Source: a virus
IMG/VR virus record: IMGVR_UViG_3300033182_000952
Span: 1-26,901 of that record
Direction: 5' to 3' (one strand)
Length of the DNA: 26,901 nucleotides
Below the pieces are notes generated by a model that saw only the letters and a list, made by a program, of their open reading frames with translations, searched no databases and was not told where the DNA came from. Positions 16,201 through 22,857 of this stretch are shown here, in pieces (positions within the stretch are counted from its first letter, which is position 1; each line of letters opens with the position of its first letter). A program made the translations under genes and the position numbers.

Positions 16201-19200
16201 AAGCAATTGTTGTTACTGTTTGTAATACTGTAAATACTGCTGGGTCGCCTACACTAATCTCTACTTCGAATGGACCTTTTGAATCTTGCGCTGCTTCGAA
16301 CTGTAGTACACGATAAACTTCATTGGTGTTTTCTTGAAGAATTAAACCTGTCGAAGGTCTTACAGCAACTTCTTCCAAACTACCAGTCATCATTAACTGA
16401 GAGTTAGAACGCAAAGTCATTTTCACACCATCAGCAATCTGAGCATATAGTCCGTCAAAGTTTCCGCTTTCGTCGCTAGTCAAGTTAAGTCTTACAACAC
16501 CATCCGGTAAGTCTGTTGTTGTAACAGAAGTTACCGGATATCTATATATTAGGTTCCCGTGATCTACTTCAAGTTCCGAATTGTTTAATGGTTCATAATC
16601 ATAGTTAGTTACAAATACAAATAAACCGTTTGCTGTATTTGCATACGATGGAGATGGGTAATAACAATCAACACGTTGAGCTAACTCATAATATAATGTT
16701 GTTGGTGTTGGAAGTTCTAATGGATCTGAACCTTCTGCTACAAGAGCATAGTTACCATGAGAACTCGAACCGCCTACTGAACGTATTTGAGCACCATTTA
16801 AAGAATAATATGAAATATGACAGTAATACGTAAATATGGACACTGCTTCAATTAAACCGCCGTTTGTAGCAGCAATACCATAACCTAAATCGTTAACTTG
16901 AGTAAAGTCATTACCAAGCATACTTCTATTACCTGGCATTAACAGTTCAAATTTATTAGCGTTCTCGTCAACCCAATCGACCACATCTGAACGAATGCTT
17001 GTTTTATCTGTTTGTAATCCAGTTCTTGCATTCTTAGCAGCACTATCATAGGTATAAGCATTAAGATCAGGATAAGTAATAGCTGGTGCAGATCCAACTC
17101 CTGTTGAAACTATTGTAGAAACATCAGTTAACAATGTTTCGATGGTTGCTTGTGTTGGAGCATCGGATGCACTGTAAGTAGTTGTATCTTGAGGAGTGCT
17201 GCTATATGTTGCAGATGGAGGAGCATTAACAATAACTTGTTTTGCAAGGTATTTAACGTAATCGATCGCAGCAGCAGTTTCATCAGTCTCTCCAGGATTT
17301 TGAGAAACAATAGCAGTTCCTACACCGTCATAATATTTCAAACCAGCGTCAACAGTTTGACTATTACCACCATAAACCAAGTCATACATTAATGCTTCAA
17401 CGATGTAACCGACGTCTCGAGAACATTTAGTTTGATTGTAAGTAAATGACACATCAAACGGAGGATTTCCTGCTGCAATTTGCGCATTAATCCAACCAGT
17501 TGTTTCATCCTGTATGAAATCGATATTGACTGAAAGGATATCTTTTGCATTTTGTATGGCGCTAGAAAGACCGGTTGGACTTGGAATACTTAATACAGGA
17601 GCATAAACACTTCCTCGCTCTATGATAGTTGTTATAATATCAGAGCTGTTGTCAACATTTGTAAGTAAATCAGCATCATAATTCGCAACAACGTCACTAG
17701 CCAAACCGTGCGTATATTCGATTGCTCTTCTTGTAATAGTATTTTGACTGTCAATAACAACTTCAGCGTTTGCTTGTCTGTATGTTAATCCTGCCTTTCT
17801 TGCATGATAGTTAGAACCAAAAACTAAATCATAACCCAGCCCGTCAATAATTAATCCAACGTCTCTGCTACAAACAGTATCGTTATAAGTGAATACCGGA
17901 TAAGGCCATTCGGTGGTTTCGTCTAAGATAAATGTTGCACTAGATCCATCTTTATCATAAGACCAATCTCTAATATAGTTTACACGATAAACGGTATCTT
18001 GAACAATAAACGAACAAGGTAATTGAGGTTTTCTTTCTAAACCAGAAACACCTATTCTTGTGTTACTGTCTTTAGAAATGATTTTAAATTCTAAGTTTCC
18101 TGCAAAACCGTCAACAAACATACCACCAGCAAAGACTTGTCTATCTTTACTGCGTGAGAATGAAGCACATTCTTGAACATACGGTGATCTAGAAAGAATT
18201 TGACCTTCAGGATCCAGTACGCACATGAATCCGCCGTGTCCAATACACGAGATAGCTTGCCAGCGAACGGAGTCGTTAGCAAGGAATACATCCATTTCCT
18301 CGTTTTCTTTAGGATAGTTAACACTACCTGAACCGTCTATAACATCTACTACAACATCAATTAAAGTGCTAATGACTGTATCAGCTCCTGATTCTGCTGT
18401 ATAAGCATTATCAACAATTTGCGGATAGGTATTTTGATAATTGGTAGTAATCTCTGTATTAGCAATTACATCAGATGCTACTGTGTAAATTCTCTGAATG
18501 CCTGCTATTGTTTCTGATTTTTGTGTTGTTATAGCAATTTCACTACTTGTGTTTTCAAAATACTTTAATGCCGCTGAAATAGTTCTGTTATAACCGCCAT
18601 ATTTTATATCAAATATAATGGCATCTATTAATAATCCAACATCTCTTTTACATAAATCACTATTGTATACAAATGAAGAGGTAAATGGACTGTTATTGTT
18701 TGCTATTTGATAATCAATCCAACCAATAACTTCATTTTGAATAAATCTTCTGTTTAAATTTAACAGTATCGATGCTTGATTATATTCACCACCGTTATCA
18801 ATTTTAGGATAAACTGGTTGAGTTTTGTCGTGGAGATAATGATAACCGTATACACTTTCATTACCTTCTGCGTCTTCAAAGGTTAAACCATCTATCTCTA
18901 AGTCTCTTCTAAATTTCTGGAACGCCCATGGAGAACTTGAAGTACCAGGACGAGGTTTAATAATTACACGACGGAATTCGTTACCAACAATAGAAACGTT
19001 TACTGGAACTTTTAACGGATAATTTTCATAATAAACGCCCGACTCAACCAACACGCTGACATGGTCAACTTTAGCAACATCACCGTACGCAATCGGTTCG
19101 CCTTCTTGAAATGAACCGTATTGAATATCAACATCAAATATTTCGTTCCCTTCAGAATCTAATGCTCCTTCGTGAGCTAGAATCTGTGCAAGTGCTCCTG

Positions 19201-20659
19201 ATTCGACGCCTTGTAAGAATAAACCTTCTCTGATATCTCTTCCGCGATAAGCCACAGGAGTATCTGTTAAAACATCTCCTGTAAAATCTGTTCTATAATT
19301 TTCTGTTTTGATAAAGAATCTAGGCAAGTCTGCTTGTACAATCGGGACTGTAGTAAAACCACTTCCTTCGTCAGTCACTATAATTTCAGTAATAACACCG
19401 CCTACAACAATAGCAGTACCAAAAGCAGCTCGTATTGGAGGATTTGGATCGCCAGGAGCCGGATTAATTCTTACTGAAACTAGGCTGTAACCAGAACCAC
19501 CGCTTGTAACAGTCACCTTATTAACTTTATATGTAACGTTAAATGTTACGCCACTACCATACGCACTATCGCTTGTAGTAGCAACCCCTGTACTTCCAGG
19601 CAGAACAGAATATACACCTGAAGATAGCTGTCTGAATGTTACAACAGCACCTGGAGTACTAGCAGTTGAAAGAACTTCGTATTTTGCTGCGGTTCCAGTT
19701 CCGCCGTCTAATTCAATGATATCGCCTACATTGTAGTTAACGCCCGGAGTTGCAAGTTCAATAGTGTCCACACTCATAGTAACTGAACCAGCGAAACCCG
19801 TTCCAGATATAGGAGACGAATCAATCTGAGTTAATGTACAAACTCCTTGACCGTTGTTATAAGTTAAAACTTTTCTATAAGGTCCGATGTCATTAATTGA
19901 CTCGAGCATTATTTCTTCAGCACGTTTTAATGCGGCTTCAAGTGTTCGATAAGCGTAAGGTAATGATCTGCCCTGTAACTCTGTAGATCCAAGAATATTT
20001 TCGTCGCTTCCTGAAGTAGAAACATACAAGTTTACTTGACTTCCTGCACCCGCTGTATCTACATAACGTTTTGTTGCAGCAATTAAACCATCATATACTT
20101 CATCGTCTTCTGATTCGGGGTTTCGAGCAAGAATCAGCGGACCTGTCATAGTGCCAAACGAAGCATCTGTAGCACCAGTTTCCGGGTTTATTGCATTTAC
20201 ACCTGCTTTAGATACTTTAGTATCAGCATATTCTTTGTTAACGGCTTCGTTAGGATCGGTAGGTGTGTCTAAGTCTAAAATTCTATACTGTTCGCCGCCC
20301 GAAAACGCACTAAGATCCCCGCCTAATTTTGGTTCTGGATCACCTTTTAACTCTGAAAAATCGGTGTTTATGCGAATTTCGTTTTCATTTGTAGTATTGT
20401 CAACAGTGACACCTGCAGCGCCGACAATTTGTTTAAATTTAACACCGTCGGTTGTTTGGTTAACGGTTAATACAGCATTTTCCTGCCCTGTATAACTGCT
20501 TGGAGTGTCATCTAACCCAATAAAAGTTAGTTTGTCTCCTAAGCCTAACGAACTGTATAGTTCTCTAAAATTGTCGTTTACCTTGCGAAAGGAATCACGA
20601 ATACTATCACCGGTTCCGTCATTACCAATAGTACCGATATCAATGATCTTTCTAGCCAT
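13220..20659 (-). CDS. giant tail-fibre protein (2479 residues)
   Basis: At 2479 residues this is about twice the length of T4 gp34. The N-terminal module (GTIGNDGTGDSIRDSF, then VNDNFRELY) is followed by fibre repeats of the GxxSxxMTGPLxL / ATKxYVD kind. A pectin-lyase-like beta-helix region (ESGVYYENYPLKVPVNVSI) lies near 527-600. Three copies of a C-x-RDVG-x-(I/L)-(I/V)-(D/E) domain start near residues 666, 926 and 1076. Three beta-repeats around GALPTG or G-x-T-x-G lie at about 1485-1720. A later RDVGRVFYVTTDQYGNF block is followed by more MTG-like repeats. The last 130 residues begin ADLAEYYEGDKEY and resemble the C-terminal tip or autoprocessing-type domains of phage fibres. AGGGA precedes the ATG at 20659. 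It is probably the main host-range fibre. Confidence 0.85.
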   Translation of the reverse strand: MARKIIDIGTIGNDGTGDSIRDSFRKVNDNFRELYSSLGLGDKLTFIGLDDTPSSYTGQENAVLTVNQTTDGVKFKQIVGAAGVTVDNTTNENEIRINTDFSELKGDPEPKLGGDLSAFSGGEQYRILDLDTPTDPNEAVNKEYADTKVSKAGVNAINPETGATDASFGTMTGPLILARNPESEDDEVYDGLIAATKRYVDTAGAGSQVNLYVSTSGSDENILGSTELQGRSLPYAYRTLEAALKRAEEIMLESINDIGPYRKVLTYNNGQGVCTLTQIDSSPISGTGFAGSVTMSVDTIELATPGVNYNVGDIIELDGGTGTAAKYEVLSTASTPGAVVTFRQLSSGVYSVLPGSTGVATTSDSAYGSGVTFNVTYKVNKVTVTSGGSGYSLVSVRINPAPGDPNPPIRAAFGTAIVVGGVITEIIVTDEGSGFTTVPIVQADLPRFFIKTENYRTDFTGDVLTDTPVAYRGRDIREGLFLQGVESGALAQILAHEGALDSEGNEIFDVDIQYGSFQEGEPIAYGDVAKVDHVSVLVESGVYYENYPLKVPVNVSIVGNEFRRVIIKPRPGTSSSPWAFQKFRRDLEIDGLTFEDAEGNESVYGYHYLHDKTQPVYPKIDNGGEYNQASILLNLNRRFIQNEVIGWIDYQIANNNSPFTSSFVYNSDLCKRDVGLLIDAIIFDIKYGGYNRTISAALKYFENTSSEIAITTQKSETIAGIQRIYTVASDVIANTEITTNYQNTYPQIVDNAYTAESGADTVISTLIDVVVDVIDGSGSVNYPKENEEMDVFLANDSVRWQAISCIGHGGFMCVLDPEGQILSRSPYVQECASFSRSKDRQVFAGGMFVDGFAGNLEFKIISKDSNTRIGVSGLERKPQLPCSFIVQDTVYRVNYIRDWSYDKDGSSATFILDETTEWPYPVFTYNDTVCSRDVGLIIDGLGYDLVFGSNYHARKAGLTYRQANAEVVIDSQNTITRRAIEYTHGLASDVVANYDADLLTNVDNSSDIITTIIERGSVYAPVLSIPSPTGLSSAIQNAKDILSVNIDFIQDETTGWINAQIAAGNPPFDVSFTYNQTKCSRDVGYIVEALMYDLVYGGNSQTVDAGLKYYDGVGTAIVSQNPGETDETAAAIDYVKYLAKQVIVNAPPSATYSSTPQDTTTYSASDAPTQATIETLLTDVSTIVSTGVGSAPAITYPDLNAYTYDSAAKNARTGLQTDKTSIRSDVVDWVDENANKFELLMPGNRSMLGNDFTQVNDLGYGIAATNGGLIEAVSIFTYYCHISYYSLNGAQIRSVGGSSSHGNYALVAEGSDPLELPTPTTLYYELAQRVDCYYPSPSYANTANGLFVFVTNYDYEPLNNSELEVDHGNLIYRYPVTSVTTTDLPDGVVRLNLTSDESGNFDGLYAQIADGVKMTLRSNSQLMMTGSLEEVAVRPSTGLILQENTNEVYRVLQFEAAQDSKGPFEVEISVGDPAVFTVLQTVTTIASNVCTTDINHNLRVGDKFIPKTTANGFTAGATYYIIDVQAYNQFSVSNIPGGTVFTLTNGTGLSIKGVVTHNLITNYTLVLSTTGALPTGASTALTYWVLSEGLTDTEFLVSIYKAGAPIETTLAGSGEHSYSMYGLTRTTIRENYNYVDLTIFQPGEYDVSTVTTCSISVASPGVISTATPHGLSVGDCIRFTTTGALPTGLNNTKHYFVFDNDADGLGAGSLQFTVSTEYPTLVTAVEVDTSGSQSGVHSFGLVTGRAGDTSVAVVPVSPGERSRVPNSVFVWKGEEYVITSYESESDLSTAYARVTFDRALEDSLVEFSSSYTIRSGVPARTIGADGNLTIRISLTRVTSHDLLEIGTGSYADTNYPKEIYGPSVNPINADTETDERDVGRVFYVTTDQYGNFSVGPYFRVDQGTGQVTFSAAIALSNLDGIGFKRGVPVSEFSTDSGFTDNAVDTVPTENATRLYIDRRLGLSHTGSVTISSQLIPPESGGFMALDGQLAMKADMNLDSNKIFNLADPTGPTDAVNLRSMTFANFQEFDINNLQGNDLLVFTGAGNEAINAAVVGDISLNIDSTANTIDAQINPDTIINSDVHAPADNTEFTNDAIVQSKLNMNKAGVVAAAPTGTEQAKQATLGVASFNSAEFSATDGWISLKTNGTTLGAIQQLTTRTVIGNAALTTATATEVPFSTVVNDGGAVKKSQFSLTGFLRRKNASAYSADTDYEVIDAAAGSSVGVSASKLIQRDSNGDFGGRNVDVVSLYVDAEQCISSGPLASGNYFRFSNYDGNGGILLQNGSAAGEKKNLYDNDAHEFRTENGLNPAPISCSTITTTAITTGGNTTAGTITGRWTLTGTSPNESRLQATYSADLAEYYEGDKEYEVGTVLVFGGDKEVTISSTANDRKVAGVVSNTAAFAMYEGCPGAKNLVALQGRVPVKVIGKVEKGDILVTSDIEGVAIVNNDPKPGMIIGKALENYNSSTEIGTIEVAVGRN
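17250..18690 (-). repeat. three RDVG protein repeats in the giant fibre
   Basis: The repeat cores read YNSDLCKRDVG (near 18635-18665), YNDTVCSRDVG (near 17855-17885) and YNQTKCSRDVG (near 17407-17435). Each is followed by a hydrophobic helix and a G-x-N/Y segment (for example YGGNSQTVDAGLKYY). Spacing is uneven, with about 780 and 450 bases between cores, so extra sequence is inserted in the first interval. The conserved single Cys and invariant RDVG suggest one domain type used three times. Confidence 0.7.
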
Positions 20660-20699
20660 ATTTTTCCCTAAGAATATATAAAGCAGTACCTGCTATCAT

Positions 20700-20707
20700 T
20701 ATTTATC
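20700..20707 (-). promoter_or_regulatory. late-promoter-like box GATAAATA for the giant fibre gene
   Basis: The minus strand reads CTGATAAATAATG, one mismatch from TATAAATA, 40 bases before the fibre ATG at 20659. A small AGCAG-GTA-CTGCT inverted repeat lies between the box and the AGGGA ribosome binding site. The position fits a late promoter for the whole fibre operon running to 7588. Confidence 0.45.
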
Positions 20708-20728
20708 AGTATGTTTTAAAAGCCTAAT

Positions 20729-20736
20729 GTAAATAC
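20729..20736 (+). promoter_or_regulatory. GTAAATAC box just before the zinc-ribbon gene
   Basis: GTAAATAC ends 3 bases before the ATG at 20740. The same octamer lies at 21220-21227, and a near copy at 1348-1356, before the other two plus-strand genes. If it acts as a late -10 box, transcription would begin at or near the ATG, giving a leaderless message. Confidence 0.35.
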
Positions 20737-20739
20737 AGT

Positions 20740-21027
20740 ATGTTTTTAAAAACTTATAAAGAAAAAACAACATATACTCGGACCAGCAAATTAGGCAACG
20801 AGCACACATACGAACGTTCGAGAACTGTGGCTGTTTTTCGTTGCGATAACTGTGATAATGAATTTTCTAGAGATCTAAAACATATACAGAGAAAGCGTCT
20901 AAGCAACAATTATTTTCATTGTTGCTCTAATTGTGACGCTAAAAGATTTGCCCAACGAAAGGGTGTTGAACAGAAGAGAATTTGGGATATGCCGGCAAGT
21001 TTAGATTTACCTGTCAGCAAATTCTAA
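20740..21027 (+). CDS. small zinc-ribbon protein
   Basis: This encodes 95 basic residues with two CxxC pairs: Cys35/Cys38 (FRCDNCDNEF) and Cys62/Cys65 (CCSNCDAKRF). That spacing fits a zinc ribbon, so it probably binds nucleic acid or a protein partner. The region between the pairs is Lys/Arg-rich (SRDLKHIQRKRL). No Shine-Dalgarno sequence precedes the ATG, unlike almost every other gene here. It stands alone on the plus strand between the divergent giant fibre gene and a convergent membrane-protein gene whose stop begins at the next base. It could be a transcription factor, an anti-host protein or a homing-type remnant; the sequence does not decide. Confidence 0.8.
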   Translation: MFLKTYKEKTTYTRTSKLGNEHTYERSRTVAVFRCDNCDNEFSRDLKHIQRKRLSNNYFHCCSNCDAKRFAQRKGVEQKRIWDMPASLDLPVSKF

Positions 21028-21192
21028 TTATTCAGGCTTCCAAAGTGTCCAAGCACCGTACGCAATAGCAGCATATGCTACTAAACTTGCAATTGGTTTA
21101 AAGATTAAAAACGCGATTCCAGCACCAATTAAAATAGCACCGTCTAAACTAGTACGCTCTTTAATGCGAGCGTTGATCCATTTTTGTATCAT
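21028..21192 (-). CDS. 54-residue membrane protein
   Basis: This encodes 54 residues beginning MIQKWINARIKERTSLDG, then a hydrophobic stretch of about 28 residues (from ILIGAGIAFLIF to AYAAIAYGAW), ending TLWKPE. The hydrophobic part has a Lys-Pro break in the middle, so it could be one long helix or a hairpin. The cytoplasmic side is probably the basic N-terminus by the positive-inside rule. AAGGAG lies 8 bases before the ATG at 21192, and an AATAAATA box lies 19 bases upstream, so it is probably expressed on its own. Its stop abuts the stop of the zinc-ribbon gene. Function unknown; a membrane-remodelling or lysis-related role is possible. Confidence 0.8.
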   Translation of the reverse strand: MIQKWINARIKERTSLDGAILIGAGIAFLIFKPIASLVAYAAIAYGAWTLWKPE

Positions 21193-21211
21193 ATTTGTCT
21201 CCTTATTGCGT

Positions 21212-21227
21212 TATTTATTGTAAATAC
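21212..21227. promoter_or_regulatory. overlapping divergent late-promoter-like boxes
   Basis: The minus strand carries AATAAATA (21219-21212), directed at the 54-residue membrane-protein gene. The plus strand carries GTAAATAC (21220-21227), directed at the Lys/Ala/Pro-rich gene. The two boxes are back to back, so one site may serve both genes. Both match the boxes at other strand switches in this window. Confidence 0.45.
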
Positions 21228-21252
21228 GTGTCCTTAAGGAGATAAATTTTTT

Positions 21253-21498
21253 ATGATTAAGTTTATTAAATCACTATTTGGTTTTAAAGAACCAGCAACG
21301 AAATGGGAACCGTTGCCTGTGACTCCATCAGAACCTGCTCCTGCAGAGGTTCCTGAAGAAGTTGCAGTTGTTGCAGAACCTGCTCCAAAGAAGAAGGCGG
21401 CTCCTAAAAAGAAGAAGGCTGCTCCAAAGAAGAAGGCAGCACCTAAAAAGAAGACCGCTCCTAAAAAGAAGCGTGCTCCTAAGAAGACTGCTGAATAA
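21253..21498 (+). CDS. histone-H1-like Lys/Ala/Pro-rich protein
   Basis: This encodes 81 residues in three parts: a short hydrophobic and basic start (MIKFIKSLFGF), an acidic Pro/Glu/Val/Ala hinge (about 23-43), and a basic C-terminal tail (45-79) made of APKKK repeats, five to six of them. The tail resembles histone H1 C-terminal tails and bacterial AlgP/HctB-like proteins, so it probably binds DNA or RNA in an unfolded form. The hydrophobic start could instead tie it to a membrane. AAGGAG lies 11 bases before the ATG. It overlaps uvdE convergently by 20 bases. No folded enzyme domain is present. Confidence 0.8.
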   Translation: MIKFIKSLFGFKEPATKWEPLPVTPSEPAPAEVPEEVAVVAEPAPKKKAAPKKKKAAPKKKAAPKKKTAPKKKRAPKKTAE

Positions 21499-22507
21499 GA
21501 TAGTTTTCGTACAACAACTTGCTGGCAAGGTTTTTCGCTTTCGATTCGACCATAATGTCAGCATAGTCCAAGAAACTTAGAGCCCATTCGTTAACGGCTG
21601 TATTCCACATATAGTCAGAATGGGCCCTAAGTTTTTGTTTTTTGTAGCCGTTCAATAAAAGATATTCCATATCCGGCCGTTCGTTATTTGGCCATTCTTT
21701 TAGCAATTCTTCTCGACTTACTGAATAATGTATAACTGGACGTACACCACGCCAGGAATCGGCTATACGAGAATATCTATCGTCGGTTGGTGAAATGTAT
21801 TCACCTGTAGCAACCCAGTGATGGTGTATGTCGAGTACCAAGGCAACGTGATTTTGGAGTTCGAGACTAGCGTCGATGCCCCACGACATTTCGTCGTTCT
21901 CAATGGTGATTGTGTTTCGTGCTTCTGGGGATAACCTTGGGAGGACATCGAGTATACCTTGTGGGCCTCGTCTACCCGATATATGGACGTTAATCTTGAA
22001 GTCTTGCCATTTTTGTCCGTAGCCCATCCATCTCGCCATGTCAACATGATACTCGAACTCCTCTATAGAACGGCTGACAATATCGTCTGACTCGCTCGCC
22101 AAAACAGTAAATTGACCAGGGTGGAAACTAAGACGAACATCACTTGTCCTAGCCAACTCGCCCACCCTAGCGAATTCTCTCTCACAATAAGCAACCACAT
22201 CAGGCTGACGCCAGAAATAACTCCAATCGTTGTGAGTATAAACAGGAAGAATGTCACTACTAAGACGAACCATTCTAAGCTCATGTTCTAAACTCCCTAC
22301 ATAGTCTACGAGTCTATAAATTGCTTTAATGTTGTGTTCCATAATGTCCCACAACCTTTGTTCAGCAACATCACGTGTTTGATTATTAAGCCAAGTTACT
22401 GTTGTTGCCTTAGTGTTTAAAGGTCGCTGAATTTCTTCAAGCAATTTCTTTTTAATATTTTGATCGTGATGCATGTATTTGCATGCAAAACCAATACGCT
22501 TAATCAT
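21479..22507 (-). CDS. uvsE: UV-damage endonuclease (UvsE/UvdE)
   Basis: This encodes 342 residues of a UVDE-type TIM-barrel endonuclease, which nicks 5' to UV photoproducts such as cyclobutane dimers in an alternative excision repair. Motifs visible are GFACKY at the start, SFHPGQF (127-133), NVHISGR (173-179), IENDE (202-206), LDIHHHW (225-231) and, later, HYSVS. These contain the His, Glu and Asp residues that bind the metals in this family, so the enzyme looks active. The ATG at 22507 overlaps the cupin stop (TAATG); an in-frame start 10 codons earlier lies inside the cupin gene. T4 uses DenV for the same task, so this is a different repair solution. Confidence 0.93.
   Translation of the reverse strand: MIKRIGFACKYMHHDQNIKKKLLEEIQRPLNTKATTVTWLNNQTRDVAEQRLWDIMEHNIKAIYRLVDYVGSLEHELRMVRLSSDILPVYTHNDWSYFWRQPDVVAYCEREFARVGELARTSDVRLSFHPGQFTVLASESDDIVSRSIEEFEYHVDMARWMGYGQKWQDFKINVHISGRRGPQGILDVLPRLSPEARNTITIENDEMSWGIDASLELQNHVALVLDIHHHWVATGEYISPTDDRYSRIADSWRGVRPVIHYSVSREELLKEWPNNERPDMEYLLLNGYKKQKLRAHSDYMWNTAVNEWALSFLDYADIMVESKAKNLASKLLYENYLIQQSS
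21516..21535 (+). terminator. possible terminator after the Lys/Ala/Pro gene
   Basis: AACTTG pairs with CAAGGTT around a CTGG loop, with one bulged G, and the T-run at 21531-21535 follows. It lies about 18 bases past the stop, inside the convergent uvdE gene. The stem is short, so the call is weak; phoH ends in a similar embedded arrangement. Confidence 0.35.
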
Positions 22508-22857
22508 TAATGACTTCTCTTGCCTTCGAAGATACAAATAAATCTTAGAAAAAAATCACCGGTGTTGTGAACCTTATGGAACGCTCCTCCAGGTACTAGT
22601 ATAACATCTCCTTCGTTAACTTCAAACTCTAAATGGTCGATCTCCATTTTTCCTTTTCCTGAAGTAAAAATATAAACTTCTTCTTGGTCTTCATGCCGGT
22701 GCCCGTTGGTGCTTTTGCCAGAACGTAGTCGTGTTTCACTTACAACTAAATGTTCTAGTGAATTATTATCGTACAATTCGTACTGATCGTTATCTTTTAT
22801 TAGTTTTCCGCCAGAAGTGAACAGTTCGTATTTTAAAGGTTTTGTAAGATGTTCCAT
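22507..22857 (-). CDS. small cupin-domain protein
   Basis: This encodes 116 residues forming one cupin barrel. Motif 1 has His53, His55 and Glu59/60 (GHRHEDQEEVY); motif 2 fits G-x5-P-x-G-x2-H-x3-N exactly, with Gly83, Pro89, Gly91, His94 and Asn98. A metal site is therefore likely. Single-domain cupins act as sugar isomerases, epimerases or dioxygenases, or bind small molecules; the placement between a phosphomannomutase-like gene and uvsE suggests sugar chemistry, which is inference. The ATG at 22857 is preferred over a TTG at 22869; GGAAG lies 4-5 bases upstream. It overlaps the upstream gene by 25 bases. Confidence 0.88.
   Translation of the reverse strand: MEHLTKPLKYELFTSGGKLIKDNDQYELYDNNSLEHLVVSETRLRSGKSTNGHRHEDQEEVYIFTSGKGKMEIDHLEFEVNEGDVILVPGGAFHKVHNTGDFFLRFICIFEGKRSH

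Noticed and set aside
21328-21580. Leu/Arg/Ser-rich ORFs over the APKKK repeats
   Set aside because: Repeat DNA gives long open frames in all phases; only the Lys/Ala/Pro frame has an ordered layout and an AAGGAG site.
22508-22537. Upstream start for uvsE adding 10 residues
   Set aside because: The family begins at the IKRIGFACKY strand, and the ATG at 22507 forms the TAATG overlap seen throughout this phage.
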